This document shows, piece after piece, positions 1 to 5,382 of a DNA stretch of 5,781 bases. The notes under the pieces were generated by a model. The model was not told the origin of the DNA and searched no databases. It saw only the letters and a list, made by a program, of their open reading frames with translations. The translations under genes were made by a program, and so were the position numbers. The number at the start of each line of letters is the position of its first letter. Position 1 is the stretch's first letter. This DNA comes from JARDZI01 sp041639705 (lineage in GTDB: Bacteria; Bacillota; Clostridia; Clostridiales; Caloramatoraceae): contig JBEQBT010000218.1 in the NCBI GenBank assembly GCA_041639705.1, positions 1 through 5,781 on the forward strand, in the 5' to 3' direction.

Positions 1-1
1 G

Positions 2-115
2 TTTATATTTGTATCAAATGGGAACGAAAATGCATTAAAATTTTATCTGGGTAAAGGCTTCAAAATAAGTCATCAAATACTCGATGGGTTTATTACAGTG
101 TTAAGGAATGCTTAA
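2..115 (+). CDS. GNAT family N-acetyltransferase, C-terminal fragment (5' end outside window)
   Basis: An open frame enters from the left edge and gives 37 residues before a TAA at 113-115. The fragment reads FIFVSNGNENALKFYLGKGF and then about 17 more residues. The pattern N-x2-A-x2-FY-x3-GF is the usual C-terminal signature of GNAT acetyltransferases: the alpha-4 helix region ending in the 'FY.k.GF' strand that closes the acetyl-CoA-binding fold. GNAT enzymes transfer an acetyl group from acetyl-CoA to an amine on a small molecule or protein. The substrate cannot be read from this tail, and the acetyl-CoA pyrophosphate loop lies upstream of the window. No strong terminator follows, so some readthrough into the next gene is possible. 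Family assignment is fairly sure; specificity is unknown. Confidence 0.75.
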   Translation, partial: FIFVSNGNENALKFYLGKGFKISHQILDGFITVLRNA

Positions 116-144
116 CAATAACAAGTAAGAAATTATAAAACTTG

Positions 145-158
145 TGGTACAATATAAT
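145..158 (+). promoter_or_regulatory. Probable extended -10 promoter for the gene at 192
   Basis: TGGTACAAT at 145-153 is a TGn-extended -10 element and overlaps a second perfect TATAAT at 153-158. No good -35 hexamer lies 16-18 bp upstream, which is common for extended -10 promoters. Transcription would start near 160-165 and leave a short leader before the ribosome binding site AAAGGTG (180-186). Confidence 0.5.
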
Positions 159-191
159 AACTATGAAATTTAAAAAGAGAAAGGTGTATAT

Positions 192-815
192 ATGGATAAA
201 GAAGTAATATCAACAAATAACAAATTTGATGAATTAACTGCATCTGAAATTTGGGAAAAGCTATATAATAAGGAGCTTGATTGTAAAAAGAATATCTTGG
301 AATATATTGATATAACAAGGGTGTTAAAGAAGGAAAATGTAAATGAGGAGCAGATAATAGATACATATAATTTTATTTATGAGCACATAGAGGGATTAAA
401 GGATTTAATTAAACCCAATACAATGATGTATCTAAAGAATAGTCTAAAATCACAGCTTGGAAAGTATGTTAAGGAAAAGGATCCAAAACCAGTGAATTAT
501 TTTATAGAGTTTTTCAAGGAGGCATACCCTGTAAATGCTAGAAAAAAAGATTTTACATGGGTTTTAATGAATATAGATAATATATCAGAGGAACAGATAT
601 GGACTACATTAGCCTATATTAATAAAGAGTGTATAAATAATAAGATTACACTAAATTCTAATGTAAAAAAAGATATTCTAAAAGTAATTGAAAAATTAAT
701 TAACAAGAATAATATTAAGTATACTAATGATCTTAGAACTCTTAAACAATTAACTGATGCACTAGATATAAGTATTGTAAGTGTTGGTAAGGGATTTAAG
801 GTAATACATAAGTAA
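192..815 (+). CDS. Hypothetical protein, 207 aa, helical, with an internal repeat
   Basis: I do not recognise this protein. It starts at an ATG 5 nt after the ribosome binding site AAAGGTG and ends at tandem TAA codons. It is rich in Lys, Asn, Ile and Glu, with no signal peptide, no membrane segment and no cysteine cluster, so it is predicted to be cytosolic. Most of it looks alpha-helical. A motif recurs 81 residues apart: N-V-N-E-E-Q-I at residues 49-55 and N-I-S-E-E-Q-I at 130-136. Each copy is followed by a similar amphipathic helix, then a loop containing Asn, then another helix. This suggests two degenerate copies of one helical module. The C-terminus (residues 192-207, with VSVGKGFKVIHK) looks like a short beta element. 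It has its own promoter and is bounded downstream by a hairpin, so it is probably monocistronic. G+C is very low (low to mid 20s % in sampled lines). No function is proposed. Confidence 0.8.
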   Translation: MDKEVISTNNKFDELTASEIWEKLYNKELDCKKNILEYIDITRVLKKENVNEEQIIDTYNFIYEHIEGLKDLIKPNTMMYLKNSLKSQLGKYVKEKDPKPVNYFIEFFKEAYPVNARKKDFTWVLMNIDNISEEQIWTTLAYINKECINNKITLNSNVKKDILKVIEKLINKNNIKYTNDLRTLKQLTDALDISIVSVGKGFKVIHK

Positions 816-856
816 TAAGTCCTAGGAGGCAACCTCTTCCCACTCACTGTGTCTAA

Positions 857-891
857 ATAAATAGGATGTGCATATTGCACATCCTATTTAT
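857..891. terminator. Bidirectional hairpin between convergent genes
   Basis: A perfect 16-bp inverted repeat (arms 857-872 and 876-891) has a 3-nt TAT loop. The core arm is AAATAGGATGTGCA. The hairpin lies between the stop codons of the convergent genes at 815 (+) and 912 (-). The T-rich ends of the stem (TATTTAT on +, ATTTATTTAG on -) would supply a short U-rich tract in both directions, though neither tail is a long run of T. It most likely terminates both genes. Confidence 0.75.
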
Positions 892-911
892 AGGTTATTC
901 TTAATTCATAT

Positions 912-1601
912 CTATTTTTCTAGTACAGACTTAAGCCCCATCAAATTAGAAATCTCGTAGGTAGGTTTGAACCCGGTTCTATTTACTATTTTGTTAGGGT
1001 TAAACCAGCATGTGTCTATACCAAAGTTTATACCACCCTGTATATCAGAGTTTAAGCTATCTCCTACCATCAATACACTGCTCTTGTCAGTATGCTTTAT
1101 ATTGTTTAAAGCTAGTTCAAATATTTTAGAATCCGGTTTCGCTACCTGGACCTCCTCTGATATTACTATATCCTCAAAGTATTTTCCTATAACAGATTTT
1201 CTTAGCCTATTATCCTGAACATCTTTGAGACCATTTGTAATTAATGTAAGCCTATAATTTTTATATAAATCTTTTACAAGGTTCATACTATCATCAAATA
1301 AAAATGATGTATTAGATAAATGCTTTGAATATGACTTTGCAAATTCAACCTCATCAAATACAGTATTTAGTTTTTCAGATAATCTTTTAAATCTTTCAAC
1401 CTTTAATTTTTCTTGTGTTACAAATCCATCCTCAAATTCCTTCCACATAGCTGAATTTATAGCTGAGTATACCTGTAAGTGATGTTTTTCATCATATTCA
1501 ATATTAAATTCAAGCATAGTATTTTTAAAAGCATCACTTTCACATTTTTTAAAATCAAATAGTGTATCATCTGCATCAAACATTATAACCTTGTACCTCA
1601 T
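912..1601 (-). CDS. YjjG/YfnB-family HAD phosphatase (probable pyrimidine nucleotidase)
   Basis: All four HAD motifs are present in this 229-residue protein. Motif I is MFDADDTLFDF, with nucleophile Asp9 and acid/base Asp11. Motif II is LITNG (Thr122). Motif III Lys155 lies in VAKPDSKIF. Motif IV is GDSLNSDI, with Asp181 and Asp186 binding Mg2+. The helical region between motif I and about residue 100 is a C1-type cap. The length matches E. coli YjjG and Bacillus YfnB (roughly 225-235 aa). Enzymes of this group dephosphorylate nucleoside monophosphates, including non-canonical pyrimidine nucleotides, and YjjG is regarded as a house-cleaning enzyme. The exact substrate here is inferred. It is cytosolic. 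The start is supported by GGGGGG at 1607-1612, 5 nt from the ATG, and by an extended -10 further upstream. The gene is probably monocistronic and converges on the gene ending at 815. Confidence 0.9.
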   Translation of the reverse strand: MRYKVIMFDADDTLFDFKKCESDAFKNTMLEFNIEYDEKHHLQVYSAINSAMWKEFEDGFVTQEKLKVERFKRLSEKLNTVFDEVEFAKSYSKHLSNTSFLFDDSMNLVKDLYKNYRLTLITNGLKDVQDNRLRKSVIGKYFEDIVISEEVQVAKPDSKIFELALNNIKHTDKSSVLMVGDSLNSDIQGGINFGIDTCWFNPNKIVNRTGFKPTYEISNLMGLKSVLEK

Positions 1602-1637
1602 AAAAATCCCCCCATATAGTTAGCTCTGATATATGCA

Positions 1638-1646
1638 ATTATAACA
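1638..1646 (-). promoter_or_regulatory. Extended -10 promoter for the HAD phosphatase
   Basis: On the minus strand this reads TGTTATAAT, a perfect extended -10, placed about 37 bp upstream of the ATG at 1601. The -35 region (around 1661-1666) is only a T-run. The site is close enough to give a leader of roughly 30 nt that contains the GGGGGG ribosome binding site. Confidence 0.5.
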
Positions 1647-1760
1647 TAAATGTTTTTTTATAAAAAAGCTAAAAGGGAAAATTACACTACAGGCAGTTTC
1701 AAAACTTATCATATCCATATCATAAATCCACTGCTCCCGGTTCTACAAGGGCTATCTATG

Positions 1761-1787
1761 AAAAGAGTCAACAGCTTTTGTTGACTC
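1761..1787 (-). terminator. Terminator of the flavoprotein gene
   Basis: A perfect 9-bp stem, GAGTCAACA (1765-1773) paired with TGTTGACTC (1779-1787), encloses a 5-nt loop. On the minus strand the stem is followed by TTTTC. It lies 8 bp past the TAA of the flavoprotein gene, as expected for its intrinsic terminator. The T tract is short, so efficiency is uncertain. Confidence 0.7.
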
Positions 1788-1795
1788 CTCTTACA

Positions 1796-2422
1796 TTAAC
1801 GAATAAAATTCGTTGCTACTCTTGGTTCCTTTTCTGGCAATTGAACTCCTGCTTTTCTACCTGCCTGTATGGATTTTAAAAGCCAGGCCATATTTTTGCC
1901 TAATGTTCTCATTGTTTGCATTCCTTCTAAATCTTGTTTTACTTCTTCAGGAGTATTTCCATGAACTATATTCCAATATTGAGAAGATACAATAGGCATA
2001 TTTGAAATAGTAAAATATTTATTCAACTGTTCAAAGGCTGCTGTTGCGCCGCCACGACGACAGCTTACAATTGCTGCGCCAGGTTTATATTGAAAACCAT
2101 CTCCTGCATAGAAAAATCTATCTAAAAAAGAAGTCATTAAACCTGATGGACTTGCATAATGTACTGGAGAACCAAATATAAACCCATCAACCGACCTGAC
2201 TTTCTCTAATGCAACATTAACTGTATCATCATTATATATACATTTACCAGAGTTAGTTTTAGAACAAACTCCGCAAGCCATACAGCCACGAATAGGCTTG
2301 TTTCCAATATGAAAAATTTCTGTTTCAATATTTTCTTTTTTCAGCTCCTTTGCTATTTCGCATAAGGCAGTATAAGTACATCCTTGTTCCTTCGGACTTC
2401 CATTAATAAGTAATACTTTCAT
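1796..2422 (-). CDS. Flavodoxin-fold NAD(P)H-dependent oxidoreductase / Isf-like iron-sulfur flavoprotein
   Basis: This is a 208-residue flavodoxin-like FMN protein. The N-terminal strand MKVLLINGSP leads into the FMN phosphate loop (GSPKEQGCTYTAL, residues 8-20). The second flavin-contact segment is GSPVHYASPSGLMTSF (84-99). Between them are four cysteines, C47, C50, C53 and C61, spaced C-x2-C-x2-C-x7-C. This resembles the compact 4Fe-4S motif of Methanosarcina iron-sulfur flavoprotein (Isf) and its bacterial relatives. The protein is therefore likely to bind FMN and perhaps a 4Fe-4S cluster and to carry electrons in the cytosol; the partner is unknown. Start choice: a GTG at 2429-2431 is in frame three codons upstream, but it lies inside the ribosome binding site GGGTGAT (2427-2433). 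That site is 6 nt from the ATG at 2420-2422, so the ATG is preferred. The gene is divergent from the membrane-protein gene that follows, and it ends at its own terminator. Confidence 0.88.
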   Translation of the reverse strand: MKVLLINGSPKEQGCTYTALCEIAKELKKENIETEIFHIGNKPIRGCMACGVCSKTNSGKCIYNDDTVNVALEKVRSVDGFIFGSPVHYASPSGLMTSFLDRFFYAGDGFQYKPGAAIVSCRRGGATAAFEQLNKYFTISNMPIVSSQYWNIVHGNTPEEVKQDLEGMQTMRTLGKNMAWLLKSIQAGRKAGVQLPEKEPRVATNFIR

Positions 2423-2457
2423 TTTAATCACCCACTCTAATATTATATAAAAATAAC

Positions 2458-2486
2458 TTGTTACTATTATTATACAATATTATAAT
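2458..2486 (+). promoter_or_regulatory. Promoter for the membrane-protein gene, in a divergent intergenic region
   Basis: TTGTTA (2458-2463) and a perfect TATAAT (2481-2486) are separated by exactly 17 bp. The predicted transcription start is near 2493. The same interval must also hold the leftward promoter of the flavoprotein gene. On the minus strand TATAAT occurs at 2442-2447 and 2469-2474, neither with a clear -35. A small inverted repeat, TAAC-TT-GTTA, overlaps the -35 element and could be an operator, but it is too short to press. Confidence 0.55.
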
Positions 2487-2539
2487 TTAAAAAAGATATA
2501 ATTTCCCTAAAAATGGGGTACAAGGGGGTAAGAAGTAAT

Positions 2540-2983
2540 TTGAAGAAAATATATCGTTTAATTTTTGCATTACATGCATTTGTTGCAATAGGAGGCATGG
2601 CTGGGGGGTTGGCTGCTATTCTTAATCCTCAAGCTCCAATGGGAGCACCAGTTGAGATGTTGAAAAATTCTCCATTTACTAATTTTCTAATACCTGGGAT
2701 TATTTTATTTACAATAATTGGTCTTGGGAATGTTATTAGTGCTATTACAATTCTTCTTAAATCAAGATTTCAAGGATATATTAGCAGTGTTTTTAGTTGG
2801 GCTTTAGTTATTTGGATTGTTATCCAATGTATAATGATTAGATCAATTGTTTTTTTACATGTTTTATTTTTTATCATAGGGTTAGTTGATGCTGTTTTAG
2901 CAATGATTATCTTATTTCATCAGCAGTTATTTCCATCAAATATTATTATTAAATTTTATAAGAAAATAAGTAAAGAGATATAA
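2540..2983 (+). CDS. Small four-helix integral membrane protein, unknown function
   Basis: This is a strongly hydrophobic protein of 147 residues from the preferred TTG start. Four membrane segments are visible. Numbered from that start they are roughly residues 7-28, 48-71, 80-100 and 103-126. A polar loop after the first helix contains ILNPQAPMGAPVEMLKNSPF. The tail is basic (KFYKKISK), consistent with a cytoplasmic C-terminus. I do not recognise a named family with confidence. It resembles small uncharacterised membrane proteins common in Firmicutes, possibly transport- or stress-related, but no motif fixes a role. Start choice: an ATG at 2513 would add nine residues (156 aa) but has no ribosome binding site before it. 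AAGGGGGT at 2522-2529 lies inside that extension, 11 nt before TTG 2540, and the resulting N-terminus MKKIYRLIF is typical. A clear promoter lies upstream and a terminator downstream, so it is probably monocistronic. Confidence 0.8.
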   Translation: MKKIYRLIFALHAFVAIGGMAGGLAAILNPQAPMGAPVEMLKNSPFTNFLIPGIILFTIIGLGNVISAITILLKSRFQGYISSVFSWALVIWIVIQCIMIRSIVFLHVLFFIIGLVDAVLAMIILFHQQLFPSNIIIKFYKKISKEI

Positions 2984-3053
2984 TGAAGTATAAGAGAAGG
3001 GGGAGGTTGATAACCCTCTTTCCTCCTATGCTTAACACCTATAAAAAATAAGG

Positions 3054-3089
3054 AAAGCATCCCACTTTAATAAAGTTGGAATGCTTTTT
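3054..3089. terminator. Bidirectional intrinsic terminator
   Basis: The outer stem is AAAGCAT (3054-3060) with ATGCTTT (3081-3087). It continues inward through CC/GG and ACTTTA/TAAAGT, with one mismatch and one bulge. On the + strand it ends in TTTTTAG. On the minus strand it is followed by a run of six T (complement of 3043-3048). It therefore serves the membrane-protein gene ending at 2983 and probably also the convergent DUF3006 gene ending at 3196. A second, G.U-rich hairpin (about 2999-3022) precedes it and may stabilise the transcript end. Confidence 0.75.
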
Positions 3090-3195
3090 AGTTTGTTCAG
3101 TAATTATATTTGAAATTAGAATTTAAGTTAGCTAATAAAATAATAAGTGTATCATCAAAATATGGTCTGCTTCTAAAATAAAGAAACTTTTCTAC

Positions 3196-3408
3196 CTAAG
3201 CAAGTATATCCTTAAGTAGTTCCTCAATTCTATTTTTTCTTTTTCTCATTTCACAAAAATTTCTTGTGATGCTGCTGCCAAAAATCTCAAGTACATCGCC
3301 CTCTTCAGTCCCAAGGGGTAGAAGACCTCTTTGTATTTCAAATATAGCTTTACTTTCTTTTCTACAGATTGCTGAAGAACCTTCAAACCTTATTACTACT
3401 GCGTTCAT
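3196..3408 (-). CDS. DUF3006 domain-containing protein
   Basis: This 70-residue protein matches the DUF3006 pattern along its whole length. It starts MNAVVIRFEG (family: 'IDRFEG.yAvl'), then has FEIQRGLLPLG (family: 'i.R..LPeGa'), EGDVLEI at residues 36-42, and a charged C-terminal helix RKRKNRIEELLKDIL. The family is a small beta-strand-rich fold with a terminal helix, and its function is not established. In other Firmicutes it often lies beside a ComEC-like or metallo-beta-lactamase hydrolase, but no such gene is adjacent here. The first-strand residue usually seen as Asp ('IDRFEG') is Val here. The start is supported by AAGAGGTG (3414-3421), 5 nt from the ATG, and by an extended -10 upstream. 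There is no signal peptide or membrane segment. It is probably monocistronic. Confidence 0.85.
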   Translation of the reverse strand: MNAVVIRFEGSSAICRKESKAIFEIQRGLLPLGTEEGDVLEIFGSSITRNFCEMRKRKNRIEELLKDILA

Positions 3409-3441
3409 ATAAACACCTCTTATCTATTACCTTCAATATAT

Positions 3442-3450
3442 AGTATAACA
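3442..3450 (-). promoter_or_regulatory. Extended -10 promoter for the DUF3006 gene
   Basis: On the minus strand this reads TGTTATACT, an extended -10. A weak TTACTT lies about 18 bp upstream as a possible -35. It sits 33 bp before the ATG at 3408, leaving a short leader that contains the AAGAGGTG ribosome binding site. Confidence 0.5.
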
Positions 3451-3470
3451 TAAAACAAGCTTCAAAAGTA

Positions 3471-3553
3471 AGCTTTTATAAAACTTCTCTTATTTATATA
3501 TGAAGACTCCACTATAAAAACAAGTGCAATCTATAAAAGAGAAGTCAAAAGTT
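3471..3553. repeat. Imperfect long inverted repeat in the intergenic region
   Basis: The inner arms are ACTTCTCTT (3483-3491) with AAGAGAAGT (3537-3545). After a 2-nt bulge they extend through TTATA/TATAA. An outer stem AGCTTTT (3471-3477) pairs with AAAAGTT (3547-3553), with one G.U pair and a small internal loop. The central loop is about 33 nt. No T tract follows. It could be a folded RNA, a decayed mobile-element remnant or chance in AT-rich DNA. It lies upstream of both the DUF3006 gene (-) and the decarboxylase (+). Confidence 0.4.
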
Positions 3554-3594
3554 AGTTAGCCTAAATAAATATTTGTATATTGAAAATAGTTTTA

Positions 3595-3625
3595 TTGCAC
3601 AATAAGCTAGGGTTGTGATACATTT
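3595..3625 (+). promoter_or_regulatory. Possible promoter before the 14-codon open frame
   Basis: TTGCAC (3595-3600) is followed 17-18 bp later by ATACAT, in the context TGTGATACAT. The -35 is good and the -10 moderate. If active, transcription would start near 3630, almost at the ribosome binding site AGGAG (3631-3635). Confidence 0.3.
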
Positions 3626-3634
3626 TTAGTAGGA

Positions 3635-3665
3635 GTTGGTTAGAATGGATGAAAAGCTAACCAAT
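3635..3665 (+). repeat. Inverted repeat TTGGTTAG/CTAACCAA around a start codon
   Basis: Perfect 8-bp arms at 3636-3643 and 3657-3664, plus a closing G.U pair, flank a 13-nt loop (3644-3656). The loop carries the ATG of the small open frame at 3645, and AGGAG abuts the left arm. In RNA this would be a hairpin at the translation start; in DNA it could be a binding site for a dimeric regulator. The sequence does not decide between the two. Confidence 0.45.
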
Positions 3666-3689
3666 AGGCATTTACTATCTATTCAGTAA
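3645..3689 (+). CDS. Possible 14-residue small ORF or leader peptide
   Basis: An ATG 9 nt after AGGAG (3631-3635) opens a frame that reads MDEKLTNRHLLSIQ and stops at TAA 3687-3689. The start signals are as good as those of the real genes here, but the product is tiny and does not resemble anything I know. It ends 140 bp upstream of the decarboxylase. It may be a leader peptide, the stump of a decayed gene, or a chance start. No run of one regulatory codon is seen that would suggest attenuation. Confidence 0.25.
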   Translation: MDEKLTNRHLLSIQ

Positions 3690-3740
3690 TCATCATTATC
3701 ATGACCTCCAAAAGGTATTGTTCTACATACAATAATATAA

Positions 3741-3805
3741 TTGACCACACAATTTCAAACATACAATTAAAATAAATTGCATTCAAGAGTACAATAAAAT
3801 ATTTT
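3741..3805 (+). promoter_or_regulatory. Candidate promoters for the decarboxylase gene
   Basis: Two overlapping options are visible. TTGACC (3741-3746) with TACAAT (3762-3767) has good hexamers but a short 15-bp spacer. TTGCAT (3777-3782) with TATTTT (3800-3805) has the ideal 17-bp spacer but a poor -10. The rest of the 3409-3829 gap holds the inverted repeats and small frame listed separately; nothing else recognisable is seen there. Confidence 0.3.
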
Positions 3806-3829
3806 TACATATAGCAGGGGGAATTACAG

Positions 3830-5251
3830 ATGGAAATTAATAAAAATAATAAAATTATAAGTGATCAACTCAGAGCAGAAGCTCTGGATTTTGAATTATT
3901 AGAACGAGCCAAAAGCCATGCACTTGATTATTTGAGAAGTATACTTGATCAGCCTGTATTCCCTGGTAGGGAAGCAATAGATGGATTAAATATCTTTAAA
4001 GAACCTCTTTCAGTAGAACCTGGTGATCCTTATGAGATCCTTGATATGTTACATAATAATGGTTCACCAGCAACAGTTGCCCAAACTGGAGGCCGTTACT
4101 TTGGCTTTGTAAATGGTGGCATTGCTCCTGCAGCTCTGGCGGTAAAATGGTTGTCTGATACCTGGGATCAAAATGCAGGTTTATTTGTTATGTCTCCCAT
4201 AGCTTCTGTTTTGGAAGAGATATGCGAGAAATGGCTTGTGAATCTCTTTAATTTTCCTGAGGATACTGCTGCAGGATTTGTAGGAGGAAGCTCCACTGCA
4301 ACACTTTGTGGGCTTACTGCAGGAAGAAATCATTTGTTAAATAAGCTTGGTTATGATGTAAGTAAAAAAGGATTATTCAATGCTCCTGAGATTCGTGTTG
4401 TACTTGGAGAAGGTGCTCACTCAACAGTCTATAAAGCCCTTTCCATTTTAGGCCTTGGAAGCGAACGTTTAATCAAAGTACCAACTGACGACCAGGGAAG
4501 AATATTAGTAGAGGCAATGCCAGAACTTAATGACAGAACCCTATTGATCTTACAGGCTGGGAATGTTAATTCTGGTGCTTTTGATAATTTTGAAGCCCTC
4601 TGCCAAAAGGGTAGAAATGCTGGAGCTTGGATACATGTAGACGGAGCATTTGGATTATGGGCAACAGCTTCAGAGAAACTGTGCTACCTTACAAAGGGAG
4701 TAGAACTTGCTGATTCATGGTCAGTTGATGCTCACAAAACCTTAAATGCACCCTATGACAATGGAATCATTTTGTGTCGTAATCGTGATGTACTAACACA
4801 TGCTCTTCATATGACAGGATCCTATATCATTTATAGTGATCATCGAGATGGAATGCTTTATACACCAGATATGTCCCGAAGAGCCAGAATAGTTGAATTA
4901 TGGGCAACATTAAAATCTCTTGGCAAGAGAGGTGTTTCAGAACTTATCGAAGATTTGCATAATAAAGCAAAGTACTTTGCAAATGCCCTGGAACAGAATG
5001 GTTTTATAATTAATAACAATGTGTGCTTCAACCAAGTACTAGTATCTCTCGGAAACTCCCATATTACAGAAAATGTAATAAAACTCATACAGGATTCCGG
5101 AGAATGCTGGTGTGGAGGCGCTAAATGGGATAATCATTCTGTTATCAGAATAAGTGTATGTTCTTATAGAACTACTTACGAGGATATTGATCGTTCTGTT
5201 AATGCTTTTATCAAGGCTAAAGACGAGACATTAAGCACAACTTTTAATTAA
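3830..5251 (+). CDS. PLP-dependent decarboxylase (group II, fold-type I)
   Basis: This is a complete 473-residue enzyme of the pyridoxal-dependent decarboxylase family (the group that includes glutamate, aromatic-amino-acid and diaminobutyrate decarboxylases). Landmarks in order: GGRYFGFVNGG (residues 87-97), a substrate-side loop; GGSSTATL (152-159), phosphate binding; EGAHSTV (194-200), with His197 expected to stack on the PLP ring; GNVNSGAFD (244-252); HVDGAFG (269-275), with Asp271 expected to pair with the pyridine nitrogen; and SVDAHKTL (298-305), with Lys303 as the Schiff-base lysine. The C-terminal domain contains GECWCGG (424-430) and RISVCSYRTT (440-449). The length is normal and nothing is truncated. 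The substrate cannot be read from sequence; close relatives are often labelled only 'aspartate aminotransferase family' or 'decarboxylase'. The start is supported by GGGGGA (3817-3822) before the ATG. It is cytosolic. G+C is near 40% in sampled lines, higher than its neighbours. The dipeptide epimerase follows 131 bp downstream. Confidence 0.92.
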   Translation: MEINKNNKIISDQLRAEALDFELLERAKSHALDYLRSILDQPVFPGREAIDGLNIFKEPLSVEPGDPYEILDMLHNNGSPATVAQTGGRYFGFVNGGIAPAALAVKWLSDTWDQNAGLFVMSPIASVLEEICEKWLVNLFNFPEDTAAGFVGGSSTATLCGLTAGRNHLLNKLGYDVSKKGLFNAPEIRVVLGEGAHSTVYKALSILGLGSERLIKVPTDDQGRILVEAMPELNDRTLLILQAGNVNSGAFDNFEALCQKGRNAGAWIHVDGAFGLWATASEKLCYLTKGVELADSWSVDAHKTLNAPYDNGIILCRNRDVLTHALHMTGSYIIYSDHRDGMLYTPDMSRRARIVELWATLKSLGKRGVSELIEDLHNKAKYFANALEQNGFIINNNVCFNQVLVSLGNSHITENVIKLIQDSGECWCGGAKWDNHSVIRISVCSYRTTYEDIDRSVNAFIKAKDETLSTTFN

Positions 5252-5320
5252 CATAAAAATAAATATAAACTTATAGGTTTAAAATAGATATTTAAAACCA
5301 AACATCTTGCATGTATTTCC

Positions 5321-5350
5321 TTGTGTTATTTTCAGTCAAGTCATTATAAC
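5321..5350 (+). promoter_or_regulatory. Possible promoter for the dipeptide epimerase
   Basis: TTGTGT (5321-5326) and TATAAC (5345-5350) are 18 bp apart and end 32 bp before the ATG at 5383. The hexamers are moderate. No convincing terminator separates the decarboxylase from this point, so the epimerase could use both readthrough and this promoter. Confidence 0.4.
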
Positions 5351-5382
5351 AGAATAGTAATTAAATTTTAGGAGGTTAAAAC

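Noticed and set aside
121..145. ACAAG...CTTGT as a terminator for the acetyltransferase gene
   Set aside because: The stem is only 5 bp with a 15-nt loop and no T tract; it overlaps the next gene's promoter instead.
821..840. CCTAGGAGGCAACCTCTTCC as a ribosome binding site for a further gene
   Set aside because: AGGAGG is present, but no start codon with an open frame follows at suitable spacing before the terminator hairpin; it can form only a 4-bp stem with CCTC.
1650..1784. A 44-codon + strand frame (starts MFFYKKAKRE) in the gap between the two minus-strand genes
   Set aside because: It has no ribosome binding site, overlaps the HAD gene's neighbourhood and the flavoprotein terminator stem, and its product resembles nothing. 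The gap otherwise shows only the promoter and terminator listed.
3409..3829. T-box or other known riboswitch upstream of the decarboxylase
   Set aside because: No T-box core (AGGGTGGnACCGCG-like) is present, no recognisable ligand-binding core was seen, and no terminator with a T tail lies before the start codon.
4858..5088. 76-codon minus-strand frame inside the decarboxylase
   Set aside because: It lies wholly within a well-supported gene, has no ribosome binding site of note and its product has no family resemblance; it is a shadow frame. The same applies to the frames at 133-366 (-), 614-880 (-), 967-1218 (+) and 1813-1995 (+).
5276..5299. Inverted repeat GGTTTAAAA...TTTAAAACC between decarboxylase and epimerase as a terminator
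   Set aside because: The stem is almost all A/T with bulges, and no T run follows it, so it is unlikely to terminate transcription.
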